In this document: positions 1 through 10,739 of the stretch, one piece after another
Layout: every line of letters starts with the position of its first letter
Position numbering within the stretch: position 1 is the stretch's first letter
From: Rapana venosa
Taxonomy: Eukaryota > Mollusca > Gastropoda > Neogastropoda > Muricidae
Direction of reading: 5' to 3'
Length of the DNA stretch: 64,000 nucleotides
NCBI GenBank assembly: GCA_028751875.1
Contig: CM054158.1
Span: 6,168,082 to 6,232,081, forward strand
Program-made: the position numbers and the translations under genes
The notes under the pieces: generated by a model
Told to the model about the DNA's origin: nothing
Database searches by the model: none
The model's input: the letters and a program-made list of their open reading frames with translations, nothing else

Positions 1-870
1 CACATCGTAAAAGTTGACAGCACTTGATGTCACACACACACACACACAAACCCACACGCCCGTGCGCACACACACATGTACACGCATTGAGACAACAATA
101 ACAGTGTAAAGAGCTACAAGGCAAAACTAGAACATAATTGAAATTTAAGAAAGTCTCATAAAATACCTTATCAGCGTCAACAACCATATTACATATATAA
201 CTAACAGTGTAGGAAAATTTGCATAAAAATGTAAATCACAATAGACTGTTTCATGAAATCATCACCCTTATTCATCATGGCAACACACATTCATTTAATA
301 CATTGGTTAAAAGACGCTTTCTGTCAAAGTATGTCACTTGATATACTCACAAGTATGGAAGTCAAACACTTAACTCATGCTGGATATTAAAAAAATAAAA
401 AAATAAAATATATTCTTGAGTACATTCTGTAATCACAAGCAAGTTACAATTCACACTGAGCAAGTGATTCCACCCTTTCACAGATGATCAGAAATGATCT
501 TTCCAGCTGAGTGTTGTGCTCCTTTTCACAGGATTTAACTCGAATCAAGGAGTCTTCGGTCCTCACCCCTGAATACCTTCACACCCACTACCCAAGACTC
601 CTGGATCCATGTTTCTTTTTCTTTCTTTTTTGTTTGTTTTGTTTTTGTTGGTGGTTTTTCCTCTGTTCCTCGGATAGAGCTCTGAGGTACACCAATGGTG
701 AGAGTTTGTGTATGCCACCGTTTTTGCCCACCTTGAAGGTAGCCGCATTCCAACTTTGGGAAAGATCCATGTTTACTCTATTGGTTCTCCTGAGGATGCA
801 ATTGGAAATGAAGAGGCAAGGATCTATCTCCAGTACCCCAAGAAAAGAGAAAATAAGGTTAGCCATGATA
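1..870. other. Non-coding start of window
   Basis: No gene is supported. Positions 28-85 are a (CA)-rich microsatellite. Positions 660-790 hold, in reverse orientation, the 3' domain of the dispersed SINE family described at 3,365-3,712; its hallmark ACACCAATGGTGAG also occurs near 6,470, 21,610 and 28,935. The open frame starting at 511 runs across this repeat and a T-rich tract and has no coding look. Confidence 0.6.
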
Positions 871-1530
871 CAGGCCTCTCTACTCCACACACAACAAAGC
901 TGGAGCAGAAGCCATGGAGACAGCAGCAGCTCACATCATGGTCAGCCTATACACTTCCCATAAGACTCTTCATCGTCTCAACCGAGGCATGGTCCCTCCT
1001 GCAGGCCTTTTACTCCGACAGAAATACTGACTTCACAACGTGACATCCACTCTGGCCTCCCTGTGCAGGAGTCCCACACTTGTCCTACAGGGGATCTCCT
1101 CTCACTGCAACAAGACTGCTGACGGCCTAGCAAAGGAAGGCACAAGCAAAGAGCAGGTGGATAGGTCTGCCAGATGTTCTGAAGTGAAGCCACGGCCATC
1201 ATCAAGGCCAAGGAGCAAAGCAAATGGCTACAGCAGCAACATCCACTCTGCAACAGGTCAGACCCCTACTTCTGCTGAGGTGACAGGAGGAGCGGGTCTG
1301 TATAATCAAGCCCAGGGCATGCCACAGTCAACCATCTACACTACCCCTTGTACACGAAACTCCACACAGGTCGGATGGAGCAGTGTCCCTGCCAGACTGA
1401 CAGAAACATGTGCTGCAGGTCTGCCTGCGACTCAAGGTCTGGTGGGACCGTATCTCTGTGCCCTTCAAACTCTCTGGTGACACAGAGCACCCGCAGTGTA
1501 CTGCCGCCTTCATGCTGAGCAGTCCATTGA
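870..1530 (+). pseudogene. LINE fragment: RNase H domain and ORF2 C-terminus (I/Nimb-like)
   Basis: Remnant of a non-LTR retrotransposon ORF2. The frame at 1,040-1,480 contains VLQGISSHCNKTADGLAKEG, which fits the RNase H block usually seen as LQWIPAHCGxxGNExADxLAKEG; the central GxxGNE part is lost. Just upstream the frame reads AEAMETAAAHIMVS, the usual A-E-x-x-A helix region, but with a stop between. A +1 shift near 1,409 exposes HVLQVC, the end-of-ORF2 motif of these elements. It ends in a (CA)n run near 1,545. LINEs that keep an RNase H domain belong mainly to the I group; clade assignment is inference. Frameshifts and stops make it dead. Confidence 0.6.
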
Positions 1531-1539
1531 AGAACACCA

Positions 1540-1648
1540 AAAACACCACACACACACACAAACATACACACAAATAAAGGAGGGGTCTTCTAAGCCAGCT
1601 TGAAGCAAGGACTGAACAAACAAAAAACCCTACACCTCCTCACACATG

Positions 1649-1687
<39 letters not shown>

Positions 1688-1690
1688 GTC
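1540..1690. repeat. (CA)n / (TG)n microsatellites
   Basis: A (CA)n run at about 1,545-1,575 follows the LINE fragment, and an almost pure (TG)n run lies at about 1,652-1,685. The open frames across them are repeat translations. Confidence 0.9.
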
Positions 1691-1887
1691 TGTCATTCTG
1701 AACATAAATCATTCTTGAACAATTTTGATTGAAACCCACCCAAAACAGAAAATCCATTGATGGGGTGAGAATGATCACAAAATTCTGCTGTGAAGTGTAT
1801 TCATGTCTTAATTAACACATATTGCTAATGAGACTGGTATGAAGCCTTCATTGGGTTTTATTTTTACTTCACAGCTTAGTTATGCTA

Positions 1888-2215
1888 CAAATGATTTTAG
1901 GAGATTTTGAAAGAAAACATCTGCTACCAAATGGTTCTAGAGGATTTTGACGAAGAAAAAAAATCTGCTACCAAACAAGTTTAGGATATTCTGTAAACAT
2001 TTCTGCAGCCTAGTGAATTTAGGAAATTTTGTCAAAATTTTCACTGCCAAACAAGTTTAGATTTTGTAAAAATGTCTGCTTCCAAGTGAGGTGAGAAGAT
2101 TTTGTAAAAATGTCTGCCTCCAAAATAATGAGTTTGGGGATATTTTATAAACATTTCTGCTACCAAATGATTTTGGGCGATTTTATAGAAATTTTCAGAT
2201 AAAATAAGTTGGGTT
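1888..2215. repeat. Degenerate ~39-bp tandem repeat, about 8 units
   Basis: Successive blocks carry GATTTTGTAAAAATGTCTGC followed by a variant of TACCAAATGA. Units begin near 1,890, 1,931, 1,978, 2,018, 2,055, 2,095, 2,133 and 2,172 and vary from 37 to 47 bp with many substitutions, so this is an old minisatellite. No coding potential is seen. Confidence 0.75.
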
Positions 2216-2359
2216 TTTTTAAAAAGAAGATCCATAAATGATTTGGCCATTTGATAGCAATTTTCTGTCCCTTTAAAAAGAAAAAAAAAGACACCAAAGA
2301 CTGCATAAAAATAAATGATTAACCATCTTTCTTCCCCCATGTCATTTTTCAGAACAACT

Positions 2360-2710
2360 AGATTAGACTATGGAGAGACAAATGACAGAAACCATTCTCA
2401 GCAAGCTGCTTCTTTCTGCAAATCCTACTCTGCTGTTCTCTGGTCTCATCAGAGCCCTTCTCTGGCCCTGCCAGAAGAATGTGGTGTCCTTCTCCTTCAG
2501 GGTACCCCAGTCTGAAAGTCCTGTTTCCCATAGAGCAGCTAGCGATGTGCACGTTCAGTCTTCTCAGCTCATCATTTATGACTGCTGTCTGTATTCCTGC
2601 GGTACTTGACATCTTGCAGGTTTGCAGAAAGGCCAATCATCATCTTGCGAACATTCCAATGTCCCAGTTTTAAAATTGGCCAGTTTAGTTGATGTGTTTA
2701 GTATATGCCT
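2360..2710 (-). pseudogene. LINE fragment: start of APE-type endonuclease domain
   Basis: Reading the minus strand, LGHWNVRKMM near 2,670 matches the WNVRTM motif that opens the endonuclease domain of many LINEs. It is followed, with frame changes, by AVINDELRRLNVHIAS, the first helix (usually xELxRLxxDIxxLxE), and then a run to about 2,360. The E of the usual QET/SET catalytic strand is not readable. Only the first third of the domain survives. The stretch to about 2,900 may be the element's 5' leader, which I cannot demonstrate. Confidence 0.5.
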
Positions 2711-3364
2711 GGTGCGATGGTCACAGTCTGCTTTTTGGATGCTTCCTAATCCCCATGCAACCAATGAGGGTAGCACACAGTGATGGGACAGCACCTTACT
2801 AGCTGGGGACTGCCCAGCTTGAGGTGGGCAACAGCTGTCCAGTGACATACCAAAACCACTCCCAAAACCGGGAGCAAGCTCTGGTGCCACGCTCCACACC
2901 AATGGCGTGATGGCTTATCACCAGTATCAGGTGCTTCCCGTGTTGTGTCGATGCAGCGGGCAAAGCTGGAAGGTCCGTCCTGTCCAGGTGTGGAAATAGG
3001 GGTAGGCGAGTCAGGTCAGATGAAAGTCCGGGTAGTGTTGAATGCAGGACAGGCTGTTGTCCCTGCAGCTAACACCCTCCCCTTCCCCTCCATGTCGGTG
3101 ATGGACCCAAAGGAACAGCAGGCTCATTACAGTTTGCCATCAGCCATATTGCACCAGTCGCCAGAATGAAGTGGAGTACAATGACAAACTGCCTTAGTGA
3201 CTAGCAACTCCATATTTTTCCTCCAGGTTTACTCCTGAAGCCTTTCCCTAAGAACGGTCACTGCAAGGCAACAGTGATTATTGCTAGAGGCCGCCACTGG
3301 CTCTCCTGAGCCGGCACCCTTTGACAGATCAGATAGGCAAGTGGTGAGGAGAATGGCTGGACAC

Positions 3365-3712
3365 CCTGCCTGATGGAATAGCCTAGTGGTTAGAACATTG
3401 TGCTTGCAATCTGACGACCCAGGTTCAATTCCAATTGAAGGGGATTTTTCCCCTGGCGTTAACATCAAAGCAGACTCCACTCTCCCCAAAAGTCCTTCGG
3501 ATGAGACTATAAACCGAGGCCCCATGTGTGAACGCACGCAGAACATCTTGTATACACGTTAAATCCTGTTCTGCTTTTCGAAAGAGTAGGCCATTGTGTG
3601 CCGGTGGGAACAGATGACAAAATTTACAAAACCATATACACACCAGGACTGGATGTAAAAAAGCATACGAGTGCTTATTCCATTATCTTCAATATAAAAT
3701 AAATAAATTAAA
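3365..3712 (+). mobile_element. tRNA-derived SINE with V-like core, near full length
   Basis: Reference copy of a SINE family found throughout the window. The head has an A box (TAGCCTAGTGGTTAGAAC) and a B box (GGTTCAATTCC) near 3,421. A central core follows with CTTCGGATGAGAC, TAAACCGAGGCCCC and TTCGAAAGAGTAGG, then a 3' part with GTGCTTATTCCATTAT and an (AAAT)n tail. The core resembles the conserved central domain of fish V-SINEs as I remember it. No clear target-site duplication was found. SINEs of this type are transcribed by RNA polymerase III and moved by LINE proteins. The protein frames across it are spurious. Confidence 0.75.
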
Positions 3713-3794
3713 AACAAGACTGTAAACATAAGACACACAAAAAACAACAACATAAAGCAAAAAAAAAGAAAAAAAAAAAAGGAAGGCTTCTAAC

Positions 3795-3837
3795 CTTGCG
3801 GAGAAACCGGTGCATCACCTCCTCGTGAGAACTTCAG
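3795..3837 (-). CDS. Candidate host exon, 43 nt (cytoplasmic segment?)
   Basis: On the minus strand an excellent acceptor (CTCTTTTTCTGCAG) precedes 43 nt that are open in only one phase, giving LKFSRGGDAPVSPQ plus one base, followed by a donor AAG|GTTAGA. The composition (R, G, P, S) suits a cytoplasmic tail, and it lies downstream of the transmembrane exon at 10,895-11,009 in transcription order. Its phase does not join directly to the 13-nt microexon at 9,560-9,572, so a further exon of length 1 mod 3 would be needed. It could be a chance splice-like match. Confidence 0.35.
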
Positions 3838-4399
3838 CTGCAGAAAAAGAGTTTTCTACAGAACGATCACAGAGGACAATCTCACGTAGATCCCCACCCC
3901 CACCCCCAATGTCTGGGTCAATCCAATTTTCAGTATTCAAAATTTAGTCAACCTTAATGTTTTCGAGAAACAGCAAGTTCAAAATGAAAAAAAAATACAT
4001 GGCTAATCTTCCTCCACACACCAAGAAATTTTTTTTTTTAATTGCTCAAATCTGTCTAAAAATCTTTTAAAATTCATCTTTGCATCTGAACACTCAGCAT
4101 GCTCTAACAGAACAACTGACAGCAGGAACTCAGATGACCTAAAGATGCATGCATGGATTTATTCTTTGCAAATATGCCGGAAGATCTGGCTTTGTCATGC
4201 CACAACGAAGGGAAAGACAGAGGATTCACATTCATGCATTTACGCACAACAAGCTGCCTGATTCTCCATGTCCTTTTCTCCATGAACAAAGTAAATGCTG
4301 ATACTGACGACTCTCAATTATATTTAGCATCAGTAGTTGGGCTCTTTGATGTTTTTCCCCCTTTTAATGATCATTTGCTGTTTTGGTTAAAATATTCTG

Positions 4400-5600
4400 T
4401 TATTATGGAAATGTGGAGTGGAATGTGGAGTCCCACAGGGATCAGTTCTTGGCCCTGTTCTTTTCACTCTCTACACTGCTCCACTTTCACATATAATAAA
4501 TCGTCATCAGATCAGCCATCCTTTTTATGCAGATTGACTCTCATATTCTTAGCAGTGATACTCCTGAAAATCTGCCTTCTCTCATAACAAATATGCCCTA
4601 CTGCCTTCAAGATATCCAAAATTGTATGATACAGAACAAGTTACTGCTAAATGCAGATAAAACCGAAGTCATGCTTGTAGGTACGAAACACAAGCTGTCT
4701 TCCATCACAGCTGCTTCAATAGAATTCGGCAATACGCCTGTCCCTTAGCCACTGCTGTGAAATATCTAGGGGTCTTTATCAACAACACTCTCTCCATGCA
4801 AAAATTCATCACCCAACCTGCCAGTCATGCTACTATCAATTACAGCGTACTAGTGCAGTTCGAAAGTACCTGTCCACTGATGCAACATCCAAACTAGTCA
4901 CGTCTCTCATTCTCTCACGTCTGGACTATTGCAATTCTCTTCTGGCTGGTCTGCCTACAAAACTCTGCCGCTCGACTAGTCCTCAGAAAGAAAAAATCTG
5001 AGCACATTACTCCTCTCTTGCAATCTCTCCACTGGCTGCCTGAGTCACAGAGAGTAAACTATAAGATCAGTACCCTCTGTTACAAATGTCTCCACAAAAC
5101 AGCACCTTCCTACCTCTGTGAATGTCTTCACCTGTACACTCCTCCTCGATCCCTCCGCTCTACTGCAGATACCTTGTGCTTACAAATACCTAGATTCAAC
5201 CAATCCACTGTCGGCTGTCGCTCTTTCTCTATTTCTGGTCCATCGATCTGGAATGACCTCCCTCTCTCCCTGTGCCAAAAGCCTACTTATGACACTTTTA
5301 AATCCAGCCTCAAAACACATTTATTTCAAATCTAAGACTCTCCCCTCTTGTTTCATCTCATTTCTGTCCTTACCCTCAACAGCGGAAACCCCCCACCACC
5401 CTGCCAAAGTACACAACCTCTGTGTGTGTGTGTGTGTGTCTGTGTGTGCGCATGTGTGTATATACACTTGAATTTGTAAAAACTATTAATTGTAACTCGC
5501 TGCATGTGTTAGAGTAGGATGAATGCAAGCGCTTTGATTTGTTTTAGCAAGATAAAGCGCTATATAAATTCCATTTATTTTATTATTATTATTATTATGA
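4400..5600 (+). pseudogene. L2-clade LINE: RT fragment, ORF2 C-terminus and 3' tail
   Basis: The frame from 4,411 reads ECGVPQGSVLGPVLFTLYTA, RT motif B region, then FYAD followed by a stop where FYADDTQLY should be. After a shift, LLLNADKTEVMLVGTKHKLS continues at about 4,640, then LGVFINNTLS. The C-terminus is best kept at 5,018-5,335: LHWLPESQRVNYKI, APSYLCECLHLYTPPRSLRS, WNDLPLSL and FKSSLKTHLF, the standard end of L2 ORF2. The 3' UTR carries (TG)n and TTGCAAGATATAGCGCTATA-type sequence and ends in (TTA)n at 5,577-5,597. L2 assignment is from established family motifs. Confidence 0.8.
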
Positions 5601-7120
5601 GAAAGACCAGAGATGACCATTACCCCCCCCCAGGTTCAGTTGACCCAAAAACAAAAAAAACATGTCCTGTTTGAAGTCACTCCAACTAACTGAAGTCAGT
5701 ATCTTCTCTGCATTCCCTTGTGTGCAGTGTCTGGACCCACGGGCCTGAAGTCGAACAGTCTTAACTAACTAACTAACTACCCCGTCATAGCCACTACTGA
5801 AGGTGGGTGTAACTTGGCAAAGACAGAAAAACATGTTTCCATCAAGGTTTATAGTTTTCTTTTGACAGCTACAAGAGCAGACACAAACTTCTGTACCAAC
5901 ATACGCCCAAACAAAAAAAAGTGGGGAGGATGGGGGAGGGGGGGGGGAGGGATGCAGTTGCACCCCTCTAACTCAAAGTTATTTCAAAACATTTTTTTAA
6001 AATCTACTAACCTGGAATAACTACAACTGACGAAAGATTCAAATCCAAAAAAAAAACACAACTAGCCCCCCCCCCTCCCCCATCAGACTTGCAGGGAAAC
6101 TTTAAACCTACATCAGCAGAGTTCTGCACAATTTCAGAACTGAAATGCCCATTTCAGTTCTTACTGCACTAGAGCTAACACCTTGAAAAACTATGTTTTC
6201 AGAATACTTTTGGGACATAAGCATTTCAGTTACTGACTTACTCATTCATCTTCAATGAAGACTACATAACATTTAACGATTTATCTGCATTCTAATATAC
6301 ACCACCCTCATCTCTCTAGCTCTATACAACAACAACAAAATAATAATAAAAAAATCTCTAGTGAAAATATTTACAGCTCATGGTAGCATATTTATAAAAA
6401 TCTCAAAAGTTTCAAAGCTTTCATGGCTGATTTCTTTACTTTTTCCTTTCCTTGGCTAGAAACCCAAGGTTCACCAATAGTGAGATTTTGCGTATGCAAC
6501 TGTTTTTACTCCACATTCCAACTTTGAAGATAGTGTCCAAACATGACTCTTGACGTCTTATAGCCAGATTCTGCCTTTGGGGATTGATGCTATCTCACAG
6601 TTATCCGATCATTAGAGGAACAAAAGAGAAAAAGTCTAAGGAGATGGGAAACACACATCAAGAGACACCGCAGACTTCTCTTCCTGCATAGCATAGGAAA
6701 ATGTATCACAGGACTAGAGCAGAGGTTCAAAATGTGCTAATCAAAGGGCCACTTCAATAAAAACTACACAAAAACAGGATGAGCATGCCTACAAATAAAT
6801 TGGGATTCATGCAGCATTTTGTACAAAATAACACGTGAACATATGCATGCCCACCTATCTTACTTTATGAAGAAAATGACATCAACGGGCAAGGCCGACA
6901 TTCCAACTGTATAGTGCTCAGAATCATCAAGTAACTCTTTGAGGTGTTAACTCTTTATTTTACGCTCACTGAGAAATGATTACAACCCATTTGCTTGGGA
7001 AGAAGGGAGCTAATAAGCTCTCTGGCAATGACAAGCTATCTCTCTCTCATGCATTCAAAAAACGTTTCTTTTAGATTTACAAATCTGTTCTGGACAACAT
7101 TTTTGGAGCAAAGAGAACTT
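5600..7120. other. Non-coding stretch with a SINE 3' domain
   Basis: Contains poly-C at 5,624-5,632, G-rich 5,926-5,948 and poly-C near 6,066-6,078. A reverse-oriented SINE 3' domain lies at 6,445-6,560 (AGGTTCACCAATAGTGAGAT, then ATTCCAACTTTG and GTGTCCAAACATGAC). I see nothing else; it may be intronic. Confidence 0.5.
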
Positions 7121-7126
7121 ACTCAC

Positions 7127-7135
7127 CAGGGGGGA
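7127..7135 (-). CDS. Possible 9-nt microexon
   Basis: Minus strand: a pyrimidine-rich tract (ATTCTTCTTCTTCCTCCTC), CTAATCA as a branch-point candidate and CTACAG precede TCCCCCCTG, followed by GTGAGTAAGT, which offers two overlapping donors. Joined to the 13-nt microexon (which leaves AG) it would read AGT CCC CCC TG, in frame. The exon is too short to judge by composition; the strong donor is the main evidence. Confidence 0.2.
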
Positions 7136-7139
7136 CTGT

Positions 7140-7600
7140 AGACGTGCTACTTAATGATTAGAGGAGGAAGAAGAAGAATGGTGATGATGATGACTTTTAT
7201 TTAATAGAGAGAGCATTTATGCAGCACAAATTCAAACACAGTATTGTTAGTGTGCTTTGCACTAACAACACCACCACACAGAGAAAGCAGACGTCACATA
7301 CATACACTACAAAGCTCCTATATCACACAGTAGTGAAAAAACAAAGCAAAAACTAGCTACTGCAATACACCCCCAAGTTCATCACTCCTCACTCCCCTCC
7401 CCAACACACACAAGCATGCCCACACACACGCTCACACACACACACACACACTGGCAGCCCCCACTCCCCATCCCACCCTGCACCTGAAAACACACACGCA
7501 CGCACGCACGCACACAGACACACACACACACACCACATACACAGACAGAAAAGACAAGAGCTGACCATCTTCAGCTGGACAATGCCTTCATCTGGCTTAA
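7140..7600. repeat. Low-complexity stretch with (CA)n
   Basis: (GAT)n and GAA-rich sequence at 7,155-7,195 and interrupted (CA)n at about 7,405-7,545. No gene. Confidence 0.7.
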
Positions 7601-7734
7601 CACTATCCCTACATTAAGGCAGAGAACCCCTCTTTCCCAGTACACATGCACTGTGCGCATTTGTATGTTACCATAACCCAGAAGTGTGTGACCTGGAGGG
7701 AAGGGTTAGCAGAGTGGGTTCCCCACAGGGAAAA

Positions 7735-8860
7735 GTTAAACAAAGACACAAATACACTGGCTTCAGCTGGATTGTAGACTTTGACTTACTTGACTTATGC
7801 CTCTTGGTTCCTTGGGGAACATAGGGCTGCAACAACACCCCTCCAACGAACTCGGTTTTGGGAGATCCTCTTCAGCTCGACCCATGTCATTCTGGCTGCC
7901 TTCGTTTCTTTGTCAACACTTCTGTGCCAGGTCTGCTTTGGTCGACCAACTTTCCGCTTCCCTTGTGGATTCCAGTCAAGGGCCTGCCTGGTGACACTTG
8001 ACGCAAGCTTGCGGAGTGTATGGCCGATCCATCCCCACTTCCTTTGTTTAATAATGGACTTGATTGGGGTTTGTCTGGTCCTGTCCCACAGTTGTTTGTT
8101 GGATATGACTTCCGGCCAACTGATGTTGAGGATGTTCCTGAGGCATTTGTTGGTAAAAGACTGGAGTATGTGGGTGTTGGTTTTTGTTACCCGCCAGGTT
8201 TCTGAGCCATAAAGTAGGACCGATTTGACATTGGTGTTGTAGATCCAAATCTTGTTTTGAAATGAGAGGGCTGTTGACCTCCCAATTGGCCGAAGGGTGT
8301 TGAAGGCGTGACGGGCTTTGTTGATTTGGCACTAGATGTCTTCATCTGTTCCCCCATCATTTCTGACGACACTGCCCAGGTAAATAAACTTGCTGACTTC
8401 CTTGATGGTTTCTTGCTGCAGTCACACTGGGTCATGTGTTTTGTTGTTCACCCTCATGATCTCCGTCTTCCCGATGTTGATTTGGAGGCCAGTCTTTTCA
8501 GCTTCGTCAGCAACACGACAAAGCTTCTCTTGTGCGTCTTGTTGCCTGTGGGAGAAAAGGCTGATGTCGTCTGCAAAGTCCAGGTCTTCCAGCTGCTTCA
8601 TGAGGGTCCACTGTATGCCGGTTCTCCTGCCTGCTGTGGCTTGCCGCATTATCCAGTCGGATTGTAGACACAGACACAAATTTATTCACTGCCTCCAGCT
8701 GGCTTTTATACACAGAAACACGCTGGCTTCAGTTGGCATTAAAAAACACCACCCAAGCATTGGCTTTAGTTAGCTTTTACAAAATGCACAAAAATGCACT
8801 GGCCCCAGCTGGCTTGTAAGCACAGAAACATGCTGGCTTCAGTTAACTTTTAAATGCATA
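7735..8860. repeat. ~36-bp tandem array split by the LINE insertion
   Basis: One unit before the LINE (7,739-7,779, ACACTGGCTTCAGCTGG) and five after it (8,661-8,860). Units of 34-43 bp share CACAGAAACACGCTGGCTTC followed by AGTTGGC. The array was therefore present before the LINE landed in it. Confidence 0.7.
7780..8658 (-). mobile_element. 5'-truncated LINE (RTE-like group) with 11-bp target-site duplication
   Basis: Flanked by direct copies of GGATTGTAGAC at 7,769-7,779 and 8,659-8,669. The minus strand encodes the RT C-terminal half: DWIMRQATAGRRTGIQWTLM, LEDLDFADDISLFSHRQQDA (intact F-A-D-D catalytic box), GLQINIGKTEIMRVNNKTHD, then in shifted frames the thumb and tail (GKRKVGRPKQTW-like, RWRGVVAALCSPRNQEA). 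It ends in short CAAGT-type repeats at 7,780-7,800. Truncation at the 5' end is the usual outcome of target-primed reverse transcription. Frameshifts at about 8,435 and 8,200 and the missing 5' part make it inactive. Clade name is inference. Confidence 0.8.
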
Positions 8861-9360
8861 AGAGGAAAGACAATAATTTAAAAAAAAAATCTAAGATGCT
8901 TCATGTAAAGGATACAAAAAGCCTGGCATTCGCAATAGATGATGTAGTTATGCGCAAGCAACAACAGAGTGAAGTACCAACTGGTCATGCATTATAAACA
9001 TCACATGCTTACACACATACACAAGCTTATTTATGTTTAATACTCTGACTAAGAAACAGATGTTAAACTCATCACAAGCATAGAGATACCTACAAACAGA
9101 AACATGCCATTTACGTGCCAAATGAACTGCCACTTTTTTTGTTTAAAACAAAACCACAAACATTTTTCCTTACAGAGAAAGAACATAAACATTTTGTTAT
9201 GCAATACAATTATTCAAAAGCTTATCAGATTTAACTATTCATGTAAATAAATAATACTAAAAAACAACAACCCAACAACAAACAAACCCAGACTTTACAA
9301 CAATCACAAAGATCTACCTTCAAACATATAAGATGCAATATATACTAATAAAACACACAA
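8860..9360. other. AT-rich non-coding stretch
   Basis: No motif, repeat copy or coding frame could be supported here. Confidence 0.5.
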
Positions 9361-9364
9361 ACAA

Positions 9365-9505
<141 letters not shown>

Positions 9506-9559
9506 TGTAAAGAAAAAGATTCACAGGGTGATGAAAAATTCCAGAATAATAAGACTTAC

Positions 9560-9572
9560 CTTCTGCTTCTCA
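9560..9572 (-). CDS. Host 13-nt microexon (juxtamembrane basic residues)
   Basis: Minus strand: CTTCTTATTTTTGGTTTCAG, a near-ideal acceptor, then TGAGAAGCAGAAG, then GTAAGTCTTATT, a perfect donor. The transmembrane exon upstream (10,895-11,009) ends with one leftover base C; joined, the codons are CTG AGA AGC AGA plus AG, i.e. Leu-Arg-Ser-Arg. That places basic stop-transfer residues directly after the helix, exactly where a type I membrane protein needs them. The agreement of splice signals, phase and topology is the support; no transcript evidence is available. Confidence 0.5.
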
Positions 9573-9689
9573 CTGAAACCAAAAATAAGAAGAAAATCAT
9601 GAGAATTAACTAACTGTCAACTGTTCATTTTGTTTCACATCAAATTGATATTCACCAATAAATGCCTGCCTTCAACAGCCGAAATCCAA

Positions 9690-9895
9690 TTACCCTGCCA
9701 AAGTGTATTTATAACCTGTGTGTGTGTGTGTGTGTGTGTGTTGGTGCATACGTTTGAATTTGCTTAAGCTATTAGTAGTTATTTGCTGCATGACTCTGTG
9801 AGAATATGTTGAATGCAAGCGCTTTGATTTGTCTTTGCAAGATATAGTGCTATACAAACTCCATTTATTATTAGTTATTATTATTATTATTAAAT
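9690..9895 (+). mobile_element. L2 LINE 3' tail
   Basis: Same 3' UTR as the element at 4,400-5,600: (TG)n, then ATTTGCTGCATG, GAATGCAAGCGCTTTGATTT, GCAAGATATAGTGCTATA and (ATT)n. Only the last ~200 bp are present, a very short 5'-truncated insertion. Confidence 0.75.
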
Positions 9896-10139
9896 GGGCA
9901 TGCTTACAGCTAAACAAAGGATCTCCAAATGCTTTAAGATATCTTCTGAAAAAAAAAGCGAAGGATAACCAATTGTTTGACTAACTAACAAACGAAACTG
10001 AGCTACTGCTGATTAGAATAACAAACAAAACTGTTGATCTTTATGTGCATCGTCACCTTGACAAACTGTTTCATTCAGGTTCAACAGCAAATGTCCCACT
10101 GGGAACAGAAAAACCAAATCAAATCAAACTTAGTTGGTT

Positions 10140-10339
10140 TTCTTTTTGCTTTGTTGTTGTTTTTGGTTGTTGTTGTGTGTGTTGTTTTTTTTGGGGGGGG
10201 ATGTTTGTGTTTTTGTTTTGGGTTTTTGTTTGTTTGTTTTGTTTTGGGTTGGGTTTTTTGTTGTTGTCTTTTGTTGTCTTTTTTTGGGAGGGGGGGGGGG
10301 GGGGGATGGTCTTTTATTATTGCTGTTGTTGTCTTTTGT

Positions 10340-10375
<36 letters not shown>

Positions 10376-10387
10376 GTGTCTTTCTTC

Positions 10388-10433
<46 letters not shown>

Positions 10434-10440
10434 GTTGCTT
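10140..10440. repeat. G/T-rich tract with three long poly-G runs
   Basis: G runs at 10,290-10,305 (16), 10,340-10,373 (34) and 10,390-10,432 (43) within a T/G-only strand. All open frames here are poly-Gly/Phe artefacts. Such runs can form G-quadruplexes and are poorly sequenced, so exact lengths are unreliable. Confidence 0.9.
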
Positions 10441-10739
10441 GCTTGGTTGGAGGTTTTTTTTTGTGAAGGGTCTTTTATGTGGGGAAAGGAAAGTTTATAC
10501 AAAGCATTTGTTGTATTTTTTTTTTTACTAACTTTTTTCTATTTTTTCTTTCTTTCTTTTTTCTTTTAAGACTTCTTTCTTTTAAAAAAATTTTTTTAAG
10601 GCGTAGTCTATGACAAAACCACACACTCAAATTCCGTTTTCAGCTTTCTTTTCTTAAGCTGTATTCATGACTGAATTCCCTACCTACAGCCCAAAACACA
10701 CACACACACTTCTGTACAAAAACAAACCTATGCAAAAAA

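Noticed and set aside
10034..10569. Open frames of 110-174 residues rich in Gly, Phe and Val
   Set aside because: Produced by poly-G and poly-T; no start context, domain or splice support.
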